DNA of 64,000 nucleotides. Source: Vibrio amylolyticus (GTDB lineage: Bacteria > Pseudomonadota > Gammaproteobacteria > Enterobacterales > Vibrionaceae). The translations under genes and the position numbers were made by a program. The notes beneath the pieces are model-generated. The model ran no database searches, had not been told where the DNA came from, and was given only the letters and a program-made list of their open reading frames with translations. This document shows positions 36,730 through 45,472 of this stretch, piece by piece (positions within the stretch are counted from its first letter, which is position 1; each line of letters begins with the position of its first letter). The stretch covers positions 294,792 to 358,791 of the forward strand of contig NZ_JAJHVV010000006.1 of assembly GCF_023145695.1 (NCBI RefSeq), in the 5' to 3' direction.

Positions 36730-37578
36730 ATGAGTGAAATGCAGTTTAAAATTGATGGTGAAAAATTGGATCATGGTGTTCCAATTCATATTGCTGTCGC
36801 TGCATTGGATCAATTTCAACGCATCGTAGATAAATCTTATTTAGGAATTACTGGCTCAAAGCGGATAACTGCAAAAGAACGTGAAAAGTATTTTTTACAA
36901 GCAACAGAATTTCGACATGGTTCTTTTCTTACTTATTTTGATATTGCTTTACAAGGTGTGCAACTTGGTCTTCCTCTTGTCTCGGCTTATGGACCGCAAA
37001 ACTTATGGGACGCAACAAAAGATACATTTAAATTTTTAAAAACAGTTTGTAGTGCTGTCCAAAAAGGCCAGCAGCCGACATATGAATTCAATAATGATGG
37101 AGATGTAAAGGTTACAATTGGTAATGAAGTTCATAATTATCATGGGACAGTAATACAGATCGGTAAGCTAGCCTTATCTAACTATCAAGAACTAGCTCAT
37201 ATGCTTGGAACTGACAAGTTAAATGAAATTTCTGCAGGTGAAGTAAAATCCAAAGAAATGGACATCTATTTAGGCGTTGATGATGCTAAGCAATTTGATG
37301 TGCCTACAATGATTCAAAAAGACACTATTGAATTAGAATGTGAAGTTTTTGATTTTAATAAATATAAAAATTCAGGGAAACTAGCTGTTTCGAATATAGA
37401 GCAATCAATTCCAGGTGGCGAGTATAATTTCGCAATATTTGGTAATCAGGATAATGTGGATTATATCTATTCAATGCTTAAACCAGTAGTAGTTTTAAAT
37501 TGTTTGGTAGAGTTGGCTATTAGCCCTTTTAGTGGAGAGGAAATACACCTTTTACACGTGATAGGTATTAGCTCATAA
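36730..37578 (+). CDS. Integron cassette: hypothetical cytosolic protein
   Basis: 282 aa, no signal peptide. N-terminal FKIDGEKLDHGVPIHIAVAALDQFQ, a central hydrophobic helix-like LQGVQLGLPLVSAYGPQNLW, and a beta-rich C-terminus (IPGGEYNFAIFGNQDN). Longer than most cassette proteins. Not recognised; cytosolic cassette genes of this size are sometimes defence-related, but nothing here proves that. No attC is seen between it and the next gene. Confidence 0.6.
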   Translation: MSEMQFKIDGEKLDHGVPIHIAVAALDQFQRIVDKSYLGITGSKRITAKEREKYFLQATEFRHGSFLTYFDIALQGVQLGLPLVSAYGPQNLWDATKDTFKFLKTVCSAVQKGQQPTYEFNNDGDVKVTIGNEVHNYHGTVIQIGKLALSNYQELAHMLGTDKLNEISAGEVKSKEMDIYLGVDDAKQFDVPTMIQKDTIELECEVFDFNKYKNSGKLAVSNIEQSIPGGEYNFAIFGNQDNVDYIYSMLKPVVVLNCLVELAISPFSGEEIHLLHVIGISS

Positions 37579-37739
37579 AAACACACCAAAAAGATTTTTA
37601 CATTCGTGATTCTAGATTTCTTTGGATTTACCGTAGTAAATAGCAAGTTCAAAATTTATCTTCGTGGGAGAAAACGTGTTATTCAGGCGCTATTCCTTCG
37701 TGTCCTTTTCGAAAATGTAGTATAGGAATAATTGTAATA

Positions 37740-38345
37740 ATGAAAACAAAGTTAGTTATCTTGGTAACAGCATTATTAGCATCTCATTCGGTATCGGCAG
37801 CGTTTAAGTCGAACAACTGGAGTGATGAAATGAACGATGTAAAAGTGTATGAGCAATATACTTCTAATCGTGGTAGCTCTATTGGGTTCAGGTGTGATGT
37901 TCAAAAAGGCAAATATAAAGACTTTATGCTGACTTTCGCAAGCAAGGAAAATGTAGCAACACCAAGTAATGGTAGAGTCGCAATTAAAATGCGTGTTGAT
38001 GATGGTGAAGTCTACAATTTAAAAGGAAAAACATTTTCGAATTCATATAAGAGCGGAGTTATTAAGAGCTTTCCTGAGTCGTTATTAAATAGCATTCGAA
38101 GTGGCAACAAGCTGCTTGTTAACATCCATGTGTATAATCAACTAAAAATGAACCAAAGCTTTAGTTTGTCTGGATCTGCTAAGGCATTGAAGGAGACTGC
38201 TGATAGATGTGATTTCGTGGTAAATAGCAACCCTGATTTAGATCGAAAAATTAAAGAAATTGAGCGTAAGAGAGACAAGGAAATTAAAGAGATAACTAGC
38301 AAGTACGAAAACGAAATTCAAACACTTAAGTCTAGCTACAAGTAA
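37740..38345 (+). CDS. Integron cassette: exported protein with C-terminal coiled coil
   Basis: 201 aa. Signal peptide MKTKLVILVTALLASHSVSA, a domain with the pattern of IalB-like or T6SS-associated small periplasmic proteins (FRCDVQKGKYKDFMLTFAS...GRVAIKMRVDDGEVYNL), and a highly charged helix DRKIKEIERKRDKEIKEI to the end. The ATG follows AGGAATAATTGTAATA. Confidence 0.6.
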   Translation: MKTKLVILVTALLASHSVSAAFKSNNWSDEMNDVKVYEQYTSNRGSSIGFRCDVQKGKYKDFMLTFASKENVATPSNGRVAIKMRVDDGEVYNLKGKTFSNSYKSGVIKSFPESLLNSIRSGNKLLVNIHVYNQLKMNQSFSLSGSAKALKETADRCDFVVNSNPDLDRKIKEIERKRDKEIKEITSKYENEIQTLKSSYK

Positions 38346-38508
38346 CGGTATAACAATAAATTTAAGAGTTATTCACAACGCTTAGTGCCTTAATTTCAAG
38401 CTAACTTAGTGTTCGTTGCGCAATGGTGTAGGTCAGGTGCAAGTGTTGTTTACACCTTAGCTTGCCGTTAACTGTGTTTGTAACTTTAAGCTCTACTCGG
38501 CGTTATTG
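38346..38508. repeat. attC site
   Basis: Starts TATAACAATAAATTTAAG, then CACAACGCTTAGTGCC, central AACTTAGTGTTCGTTGC, and CTTGCCGTTAAC; a second right-end-like GGCGTTATTG at 38498 suggests a compound site. Confidence 0.8.
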
Positions 38509-38529
38509 ATTGTTAAAGGTAATGTTTTG

Positions 38530-39003
38530 ATGAAAAATTGTTTTGTCTTTTTACTTCTGTTTTTATCTGGTTGTGCCGCTAAACATATGCCTTATTCCGC
38601 CAAGCTAGAGCTAAGTGGAGAAGCCGCTGTAAAAATCATTGAGCAGGTTGTTATGGAACAGCCTTTAAATTACAGACCTGAAGACATAGTTGTCACCGAT
38701 TCGTATATTGGTTTATCTGACGGTTTAAAAACCAGTAGTCACACTATGAGCAATATTAATGAGGATTCAGGCATGGTGTTATCTTCTTTAAAAATAGAAG
38801 CATCTGACATTAGCTCAAGATACTATTTCAATTCCATATCTGCCTTGGAACTTTTCAGTAAGAGCGATTGGTATATCGTTCAAATGAAAAACGATGAAAA
38901 TCTCGTGGTAAAACTTTTTTATACAAGAAGTTTAAGCAAAGCAGAGCGCCTGATTGACGCAATCAGCTATATGATAATTTCAGCTAAACCATTTGGTTCT
39001 TAG
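38530..39003 (+). CDS. Integron cassette: lipoprotein
   Basis: 157 aa. Lipoprotein signal MKNCFVFLLLFLSGC with lipobox LSGC. Mature domain starts AAKHMPYSAKLELSGEAAVKII. No family recognised. Start at the second in-frame ATG, matching the lipobox position. Confidence 0.65.
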   Translation: MKNCFVFLLLFLSGCAAKHMPYSAKLELSGEAAVKIIEQVVMEQPLNYRPEDIVVTDSYIGLSDGLKTSSHTMSNINEDSGMVLSSLKIEASDISSRYYFNSISALELFSKSDWYIVQMKNDENLVVKLFYTRSLSKAERLIDAISYMIISAKPFGS

Positions 39004-39112
39004 TCATACGGCTAATAAAGTGATTTGTGTGACGCTGTAACTGGTGGCATTTTTGCTTCGAAAAAAGTATATACCAAGGTTTCGTACGAGTTAGCTAAGC
39101 GTTATACGTTTG
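39003..39112. repeat. attC site (divergent)
   Basis: CGGCTAATAAAGTG ... GTGACGCTGTAACTG ... GAGTTAGCTAAGCGTTATAC between two cassette genes; less similar to the VPR consensus than its neighbours. Confidence 0.5.
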
Positions 39113-39123
39113 AGGAAAAACAT

Positions 39124-39564
39124 ATGAAGTTTATCTCTAGTCTTAGTTTGTTTGTGCTGGTGGTGCCTCTAAGTAGCCATGCTGTTCTTTATTCAGCGGA
39201 GCAGCTTTATACGGTCAATCAGGACTATGCGAAATGCTTGGATGTCACGTTAGGTAATTTTAAATCAGATGGACAAGCCCAAAAGGCAATGTCCAAGTTT
39301 TACAGAGAAATTACAGCGAATACGGACAAAATCCTAGAGTTGCAGCTTCAAGCTAATGATGAGGTGATGCAAACGTTTTTAGAAATGCTGCAAGACCGTC
39401 AGATATTGTTAGGCTATATGGTCGCTAAAATGTCTGAACCCGACAAAGCATTCGAAGTTGAAAAAGATGAGCAAAAAAAGGCATTTTATTTCGATTGGAA
39501 GCTAGTTAATCAAGAGTTGTGGAGAACGAATGGGTGTAATGCTATTTATCGCTCACTTGATTAA
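39124..39564 (+). CDS. Integron cassette: small periplasmic protein
   Basis: 146 aa with a signal peptide (KFISSLSLFVLVVPLSSHA). Helical mature part with one Cys pair (AKCLDV, NGCNAI). Start at the ATG at 39124 rather than the 33 codons upstream, which run through the attC site. The stop codon abuts the repeat carrying the decayed transporter copy. Confidence 0.6.
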   Translation: MKFISSLSLFVLVVPLSSHAVLYSAEQLYTVNQDYAKCLDVTLGNFKSDGQAQKAMSKFYREITANTDKILELQLQANDEVMQTFLEMLQDRQILLGYMVAKMSEPDKAFEVEKDEQKKAFYFDWKLVNQELWRTNGCNAIYRSLD

Positions 39565-39978
39565 ATTCTAATGCTTCTCTATCAGCCGGTTCTACCTATC
39601 AGCTGGTGGTTGGTATTTGCGGTGAGTGGCATAGCGGCATTGCGGATCCAAGTATTAGTTTTCGCGGCTAGTTTGTAGAAACGCCTGCACGGGCTTCTGT
39701 ATTAACTAATTTGGCGTTCGTCTGGCTAGCATTGATTGAGTGGTTTCAAAGGCGAATGTACAGTCCATTCGAATAGGTAGCAATGGCACTTGTAGTTGTA
39801 GCAATGATGTTAATGAGACTGAATCACGAGAAGTCGAATAAAAAATGAGGAGGACAGCGTATTGATACCAAGGTTTTTTAAGACTGTTACGCTGGAATAA
39901 GTTAACGCTTATGCTCAATCTTAGCTTGAACAGTTACTTGTAGTGATGGGTGAAAGTGGTTTCTATGTTAGAGGTTTT
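39564..39978 (+). pseudogene. Decayed copy of the EamA exporter 3' end
   Basis: This stretch aligns over about 415 bp with 55874-56288 (the last third of the EamA gene at 55338 plus ~130 bp downstream), roughly 85% identical by eye. In the copy the frame is broken: TTTGTAG and GAATAGGTAGCA introduce stops where the intact gene has SSVE and EWVA. It has no 5' part. The downstream non-coding part is also kept. Confidence 0.8.
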
Positions 39979-40030
39979 CTGATGGGACATGAAATACGAA
40001 AATTCCCCAAAGCTTCTTAGATTGCAAGAA

Positions 40031-40215
40031 CTGATACGTTTTTGTAACTCAAAATTAAACAAATACAGCTATTAAAAAGTTCCTAGCTTACTAGACGGAC
40101 TTTTTCCGTAATCCTCTACTCAATCTTGAAATAAAGCATTGATATATCTTGAGTTGCATATAATCTTTTAGCAAGATAGACGGAAAGATAAAAATGGAAT
40201 TATTCCGTCTAATAA
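40031..40215. repeat. Dispersed ~190-bp repeat, copy 1
   Basis: About 78% identical by eye to 48697-48892. Shared blocks: CTGATA.GTTTTTGTAACTC, TTTTTCCGTAATCCTCTA, AAATAAAGCATTGATA, GGAATTATTCCGTCTAATAA then GCGTTA. The last bases fit the GTTRRRY core, so each copy probably ends in an atypical attC. Confidence 0.7.
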
Positions 40216-40224
40216 GCGTTAGAT

Positions 40225-40803
40225 TTATTCGCCAAAATGGTGCTTAACTTCAGGGTATTTAGATAACGTTTTTTGCTTGTAACGTAATACATAGTTGGTC
40301 AATAGTTTTGCTGACACTGCATTAAACTCTTCTATTTCGAGCATGATTTTCTCGGCTTCCCCAACTAGAATTTGGTTATTAATAATGAAAGAGTGGTGAA
40401 TTTGGGTTGTTTGATCTTGTGTGTAAGGTATCAGAGCTTTAACATCGAAGGACAATCTAGCCTCAATATGTGCAACACATAGATTGTTGTCTAGCTTTTG
40501 AGTGAACAAATTTACGCCGTACCGTCCATATGCATTATAGCTGCTAGCTTCTTGAAGCGAAATATCGAAATATTGGTGCTTGTCTATTGCTTCCACGCCT
40601 CTACTATTGATTTCAGAGAGAAGGGCGTTGTCGAATTCCTTCTCAGACAAACTCAAGCAACTTGAACCATGATGATAACTTGCAACATATATGTTTTTTA
40701 ATGTTCCAACTAAAGGCTCTATTCCAGTTGCATGGCTTTGTAGCGAAACACCCATAAGGCAAGCGATGAATATGGTGAAAAAGGTACGTACAGGTATACT
40801 CAT
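40225..40803 (-). CDS. Reverse-oriented cassette: secreted protein
   Basis: 192 aa with a signal peptide (TFFTIFIACLMGVSLQSHA). Mature part includes VASYHHGSSCLSLSEKEFDN and RLSFDVKALIPYTQDQ. It points against the array direction, so it needs its own promoter, which should lie around 40.81-40.90 kb. Family unknown. Confidence 0.6.
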   Translation of the reverse strand: MSIPVRTFFTIFIACLMGVSLQSHATGIEPLVGTLKNIYVASYHHGSSCLSLSEKEFDNALLSEINSRGVEAIDKHQYFDISLQEASSYNAYGRYGVNLFTQKLDNNLCVAHIEARLSFDVKALIPYTQDQTTQIHHSFIINNQILVGEAEKIMLEIEEFNAVSAKLLTNYVLRYKQKTLSKYPEVKHHFGE

Positions 40804-40899
40804 AATTGGGAATAACTCATTATTTCTATTTAGGAAACACAGTTTAGGTGAAGCTTGCCTCTTATGCTTAACAACTAAACAATTATGTGAGCAAATTAG

Positions 40900-41036
40900 G
40901 CAATTTAATCTAACAATAAATTTAAGAGTGATTCACAACGCTCGGCGCTTTCACTTCAAGCCAGTTTAGTGATTATGGCACAATGGTTTAGGTAAGGTGG
41001 TAGCGTTGTTCACACCTTAATTTGGCGTTAGAAATT
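40900..41036. repeat. attC site (VPR type)
   Basis: ATCTAACAATAAATTTAAG, CACAACGCTCGGCGC, AGCCAGTTTAGTGATTATGG, GTAGCGTTGTTCACACC, TTTGGCGTTAGAAAT: full-length canonical layout. Confidence 0.9.
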
Positions 41037-41050
41037 ACAAGGAATGTATC

Positions 41051-41530
41051 GTGCGTAAAAATAAGGTCTTTTGGGGCTTGTCTGCCCTTTGTCTGAGTAT
41101 GCCCATTACAGCGAGTAGCGCTGATAAATTGCTATTAGAAGCGAACTCAAAGTTAGCATTATCGTATTCACCTTATCGCCTTGCTGAAGTTGAAACTACC
41201 GATTCAAAGTCGGTATTTAGCCAAATAATGGCAGGAACTCCTGGGCAAACAATTGCAGTAGCAGACAAACTTGTACTGAAAGATGTACTTGATAGTTTTC
41301 ATCAAATGTGTGGCTATAAGCCAAGTCAAGTGACTGGCATAAATGTAGTCTCACATGACTACCCTGAGTTTTATGAAGTGTGGGAGTTTGATGACAATGA
41401 CTCACATATGGACAACGGAAAGTCAGCGCTATCATTGGTTTTAAAGGCTTTACCCAATAATGGTGGAACAGATATAGACATTTATGGGGATTGCCACCCA
41501 AAACCACTGAGTTTCACGAACCTAAAGTAA
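41051..41530 (+). CDS. Integron cassette: small secreted protein
   Basis: 159 aa, GTG start after AAGGAATGTATC. Signal peptide FWGLSALCLSMPITASSA. Mature part with AEVETTDSKSVFSQIMAGTPG and two Cys (HQMCGYK, YGDCHPK). Function unknown. Confidence 0.6.
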   Translation: MRKNKVFWGLSALCLSMPITASSADKLLLEANSKLALSYSPYRLAEVETTDSKSVFSQIMAGTPGQTIAVADKLVLKDVLDSFHQMCGYKPSQVTGINVVSHDYPEFYEVWEFDDNDSHMDNGKSALSLVLKALPNNGGTDIDIYGDCHPKPLSFTNLK

Positions 41531-41655
41531 TTTCTAACAATAAATTTAAGAGTGATTCACAACGCTTGGCGCTTTCACTTCAAGCCAGTTTAGTGTTTAT
41601 GGCACAATGGGTTAGCTAAGGTGTTAGCGTTGTTCACACCTTAATTTGGCGTTAT
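41530..41655. repeat. attC site (VPR type)
   Basis: TCTAACAATAAATTTAAG ... TTTGGCGTTATGTG; about 95% identical by eye to the site at 40900. Confidence 0.9.
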
Positions 41656-41681
41656 GTGTTCATATGGATTTCGAGGGTGTT

Positions 41682-42323
41682 ATGAGTATATTTCCAAAGA
41701 TGAGGCAGCCAGAAGGAAGTCTGTATTGCGGGGCTTATTGTATTGTTGCGTGTTTAAAAAGCTTGAATAAGCTGCCTCTTACGTCGTCTTTTGAGCTACA
41801 TAAGTATGACGCTAAAGAGGTTGCATTTACGGGCTCTGCTATTGAAATTAGTGATTCAAAGGAATTAAAAGACTTCGCTTTGGAACTCTATAAAGTCACG
41901 GGAATAATTACTCCCGGCGAGAACCCTGATTACATAGAACATTCTGGCTATAATTCATTAGGAGCTATGCTGTATGTTCTTCGTCAATTTGGTCTGGAGT
42001 GTGAGGTTATTATTCGAGATGAGCAAACGAATGAATATTTGCGTCGGGCTTTCCCTATCGAATTTGAACTAATTGAAAAATTAGGTGTTTCTACAAAAAT
42101 GTTGTCGTTAGGCAAGTCTACACCAGACAAAACAATGTTGATATCAGTTATCTCGGTGAATGATTCGCTACATTACATACTCAACGATGCGCAAGGTTAC
42201 TGGTTTGACTCAGATATTGCTGGTACTAGCGCTGAGTGGGATTTCATTGAGAATTGGCACTCTACAGCTAATAAGCGTGAAGGCGCATCTTGGCTAGGGG
42301 TATCAATTAGAGTCAAATATTGA
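41682..42323 (+). CDS. Integron cassette: papain/C39-like cysteine peptidase candidate
   Basis: 213 aa, cytosolic. PEGSLYCGAYCIVACLKSL has the look of the catalytic-Cys helix of papain-like or C39-like folds (xxCGxxC), and DSLHYILNDAQGYWFDSD could supply the catalytic His and Asp. Start at ATG 41682 with GAGGG 5 nt upstream. The assignment is by motif only; other papain-fold proteins (amidases, toxin domains) fit equally. Confidence 0.5.
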   Translation: MSIFPKMRQPEGSLYCGAYCIVACLKSLNKLPLTSSFELHKYDAKEVAFTGSAIEISDSKELKDFALELYKVTGIITPGENPDYIEHSGYNSLGAMLYVLRQFGLECEVIIRDEQTNEYLRRAFPIEFELIEKLGVSTKMLSLGKSTPDKTMLISVISVNDSLHYILNDAQGYWFDSDIAGTSAEWDFIENWHSTANKREGASWLGVSIRVKY

Positions 42324-42447
42324 ACACATAATAAATTGCTTAAGAATGCCGGCTAACCTTTGGCATTTTGGGTTCAGTTGGGTTTAGTGTTTACGGTGGC
42401 TTTGCTTCGGTTCAGTGGTTTAGCCGCACCTTAGCAAGGCGTATATG
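42322..42447. repeat. attC site (divergent)
   Basis: ACACATAATAAATTGCTTAAG ... GGGTTTAGTGTTTACGG ... CACCTTAGCAAGGCGTATATG. Confidence 0.75.
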
Positions 42448-42526
42448 ATTATCTGTAATAACGTATATTCCTAATTATCGATAGGAATACTCTAAGATAA
42501 GACTTCCATCTTTTTAGGGTGTAGTT

Positions 42527-42781
42527 ATGGGTAAGTCTTGGGTTTTAATTGGTGTTGCATTTATTGGGTACTATTCTTTCGGTAAGTTTAATGACCATAT
42601 GAATAACGTAGTTCTAGCTTCGTCAAATGACTATCTTCAAAAGCTTCACCAGCATGTAATGTGCGATAACAAGCCAGATTTAACATTTTTTGAGTCTTTA
42701 ACTTCAACCAAAGCTAGTTGGGCTTTGAGGGAACGAGGTCGTGTTGATTTAGCAATGGAAGTATCGATGAGTTGTAAGTAA
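42527..42781 (+). CDS. Integron cassette: tiny membrane-anchored protein
   Basis: 84 aa. One N-terminal hydrophobic segment (WVLIGVAFIGYYSFG) then a soluble tail with two Cys. Start ATG after AGGGTGTAGTT. Family unknown. Confidence 0.5.
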   Translation: MGKSWVLIGVAFIGYYSFGKFNDHMNNVVLASSNDYLQKLHQHVMCDNKPDLTFFESLTSTKASWALRERGRVDLAMEVSMSCK

Positions 42782-42783
42782 CA

Positions 42784-42905
42784 ACATAACAATAAATTTA
42801 TGCAGATTCACAACGCTTGGTACTTTTGGTTTGAATCAACTTTAGTGTTTACAGCACAATGCATTAGTTAGGTGGCAGCGTTTCTCACTACCTAATTTGG
42901 CGTAT
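42784..42905. repeat. attC site (VPR type)
   Basis: CATAACAATAAATTTATG ... CAACGCTTGGTACTTTTGG ... CTTTAGTGTTTACAGC ... CTACCTAATTTGGCGTATGC. Confidence 0.85.
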
Positions 42906-42966
42906 GCTTCTTCGAAAAATTAGTGAAATTGTATGCTTAAACGTTATTCAGAATATAGAGGTAAAA

Positions 42967-43677
42967 ATGAAACTAGATGCAATACTGTGGGACTATGATG
43001 GAACTCTTGTAAATTCCGTACCAAAGAATATTGATATCACAAAGTCTATCCTATCTATCGTTGCGCCACGCTTAACGGGTGAGAATTTACCGAAGTATTT
43101 ACACGATGAGGATTCGTACCATGAAGCGAATCATGGTGCTAAAAATTGGCAAGAGCTTTACGTTGATTATTACGGCTTAACTCATGATGAAATGATTATA
43201 GCTGGGAGTTTGTGGGCTGAGCATCAAGAGAAAAATAAAACAGAGGTAGCATTGTTTGATGGAATCAAGACTGTGGTAGATAAATTTTCTCTACTACCTC
43301 ATGGTATTTGCTCTCAGAACTCACAAAACAACATTCGCCGTGTATTGAAAAGCAATGGTATAGATACTCCATTTAAGGCAATTGTCGGCTATGATGATGT
43401 GTCAAATGGTAATCAAAAACCTCATGCCTTTGGGGGTATTAAGTGTGTTGAGTCAATATTTGGTCACACGGACAGCGAATTGCTCATGTATATCGGCGAC
43501 CACGAAGCAGATACTAAGTTTGCCCGCAATTTGGAAATGACTCTTGGTGGTAAAACTAAGGTAATTGCCGTTGCTGCGGGTTACAGTCGTTCTGAGCCAG
43601 AGCTATGGGAGTCTCAGCCTGATTACACCGCACATACTGTAGAAGATCTCTTGAGTATTATCGGAAAATACGCATAA
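42967..43677 (+). CDS. Integron cassette: HAD-family phosphatase
   Basis: 236-aa haloacid dehalogenase-superfamily hydrolase resembling phosphoglycolate phosphatase. Motif I DYDGTL (nucleophile Asp, residues 9-14), motif II in GICSQNS, motif III Lys in NQKPHAF, motif IV GDHEAD. A helical cap lies between motifs I and II. Start at ATG 42967 after GAGGTAAAA; upstream codons run into the attC site. Substrate not predictable. Confidence 0.85.
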   Translation: MKLDAILWDYDGTLVNSVPKNIDITKSILSIVAPRLTGENLPKYLHDEDSYHEANHGAKNWQELYVDYYGLTHDEMIIAGSLWAEHQEKNKTEVALFDGIKTVVDKFSLLPHGICSQNSQNNIRRVLKSNGIDTPFKAIVGYDDVSNGNQKPHAFGGIKCVESIFGHTDSELLMYIGDHEADTKFARNLEMTLGGKTKVIAVAAGYSRSEPELWESQPDYTAHTVEDLLSIIGKYA

Positions 43678-43755
43678 CGAACGTTTAAGGTTAAAGATAC
43701 TTTATTTAATTTGAACGAAGTGCTTTTTAGCCCAACATACTTAAAACGTTTGTGT
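43676..43755. repeat. attC-like left end and hairpin
   Basis: CATAACGAACGTTTAAG and, inverted, CTTAAAACGTTTGT form a long imperfect hairpin. It begins like an attC but no GCGTTA right end is seen, so this may be where the cassette run is broken. Confidence 0.45.
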
Positions 43756-43930
43756 CCATCTTCGAGCTAGCTGGCATAGCGAGCTCAGGTTTTCCCTATT
43801 CTGAGCCAGTGCGAAATTGAATTTGATTTCAAATTCTTCATTTAGGCTTACTTTTAACTAATGACATAGTGCTTCTGTTAAGAGCTTCATAAGGTTCGAC
43901 GGAGGCCTATTCACTTGGTGAGTTAAGAGT

Positions 43931-44560
43931 TTAGCCAGTAATCTTGTTGTCGTTGTCGTTGTCGTTAATGAGATGTCGCTTCTCTAACCCCAAAGCGACC
44001 AGATGATGAAATACTGTTTGCTTCCCTCCTATTGCTGAAAGCATCGTTTCTCTCATTGTCTTCACTATCACGCACCGGGTTTCGCCCCCCTCAGTGTTAG
44101 CGTAAGACTCGCGAAACTGTTGAGACGCCATTTTGCTCTGTTTGAGCAAAGAAAACGTTGTCCCTATGATGTTAAAAAACTCGGCGCGTTTAATGTGGCT
44201 GAAGGTGTCTACACCGCAACAGGTTAATCGTTGATGAGAAGTTGATGCATGGGCAGTTTGCCGATCAAAGGCGTTAATGAGTGCACTGGCAGCATCGACA
44301 CTTTTTTCCCATTCGCATCGAATAGTTTCATTCGTTAAAGATTGGGTAGAAATGCCATACCTTCGGTGCTCTGCTACCCCAGCTCGTACAAGTTGCCTTA
44401 TTTGATTTTGACTCAGCGCGAACTCCCTTAAGTCAAAATTACAATAAGATCTAGGAAATTGATTGGCGGATTGCAAGATCGCCAGAGCCAAAGGCGTTCT
44501 CAACTGAGGCCACATCTTTCCCATAAATAAATACTCACTGAACAAATATCTCGGCATCAT
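43931..44560 (-). CDS. Hypothetical protein with a repetitive C-terminus
   Basis: 209-aa frame with ordinary helical composition (LRTPLALAILQSANQFPRS; SALINAFDRQ) ending in an Asn-Asp repeat coded by tandem GTC/GTT-type hexamers. Two Cys side by side (LTCCGV). No family recognised; it could be a decayed regulator or replication protein. Confidence 0.45.
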   Translation of the reverse strand: MMPRYLFSEYLFMGKMWPQLRTPLALAILQSANQFPRSYCNFDLREFALSQNQIRQLVRAGVAEHRRYGISTQSLTNETIRCEWEKSVDAASALINAFDRQTAHASTSHQRLTCCGVDTFSHIKRAEFFNIIGTTFSLLKQSKMASQQFRESYANTEGGETRCVIVKTMRETMLSAIGGKQTVFHHLVALGLEKRHLINDNDNDNKITG

Positions 44561-44707
44561 AAGCGTATTGTCGTCAAAAATATTTAGGACAATTTAAGCT
44601 GAAATAATCCGTCTAACTTACTAATTAATAATAAATTAATAAATGTGAATTTGGTGTCGAGGTAACATTGAGGCGACTGTTTAGCGAAAACAGAGGCCTG
44701 AACGAAA

Positions 44708-45472
44708 ATGAACAATATGGACGATCGTTGGAACAAATTACTATGGCATGATGAAAAACACTTCTCTATTGAAGAGATTCATTTTCATTTAGTGTCTTGG
44801 GGTAGCCCTAAAAAGAAAACCACAATAAACAACTTCGTTTTGGTTAAAGACCCGTTATTCTCCCAATCAATGGCTCGAATTTGCGCGCCGTTAACGCCTA
44901 AACACATTCTTGAGTTTGGGGTGTATCACGGTGCTAGTCTGGTGTTGTTGGATAAAGTTTTTGCCCCCAGCAGCATAGTCGGTATTGATGAGCGTCAAGA
45001 GCATCCCGTTTTAAGCCAATATAGGAAGGGCGCGTCAGCACATGCTGAGATAACGCCGTATTGCGGAATAAAGCAAGATGATGTGGAAAAGTTAAATCAA
45101 ATCCTGGAGCTACACTTTCCGAAAAAAGATGTGGATCTGATCATCGATGATTGCAGCCATTTATATGAGCCTACCAAAACTGCGTTTGTCACCTCCTTTC
45201 CATACCTTAAATCAGGAGGCATATACATTATAGAAGATTGGGGGTGGGCGCACTGGCTTGGGGTTTTTCAAGAGACAACGCCATTTCCCGGGATCCCTCT
45301 AAGCAAATTGATTTTTGAATTGCTTATGCTGCAAAGCGTCATTCCAAATGTTATCGCCAAAATTGAAACAGACTATAATCATGTCGCCATTACAAAAGGG
45401 GAGCAGGGCAATGAGACAAACCTGTTTGACCTTATAAGGTGTAAAGCGTCGATTGAAATTAACAAGCAATGA
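44708..45472 (+). CDS. CmcI/MycE-like SAM-dependent methyltransferase
   Basis: 254 aa. SAM motif ILEFGVYHGASLVLLD near residue 79, acidic loop IVGIDERQ, and the diagnostic DLIIDDCSHLYEPTKTAF followed by LKSGGIYIIEDW, typical of the cephalosporin-hydroxylase/mycinamicin O-methyltransferase group (metal-dependent O-methylation of natural products). ATG after CCTGAACGAAA. It overlaps the next gene by 4 nt (ATGA), so methylation and transport are coupled. No attC sites bracket it. Confidence 0.78.
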   Translation: MNNMDDRWNKLLWHDEKHFSIEEIHFHLVSWGSPKKKTTINNFVLVKDPLFSQSMARICAPLTPKHILEFGVYHGASLVLLDKVFAPSSIVGIDERQEHPVLSQYRKGASAHAEITPYCGIKQDDVEKLNQILELHFPKKDVDLIIDDCSHLYEPTKTAFVTSFPYLKSGGIYIIEDWGWAHWLGVFQETTPFPGIPLSKLIFELLMLQSVIPNVIAKIETDYNHVAITKGEQGNETNLFDLIRCKASIEINKQ

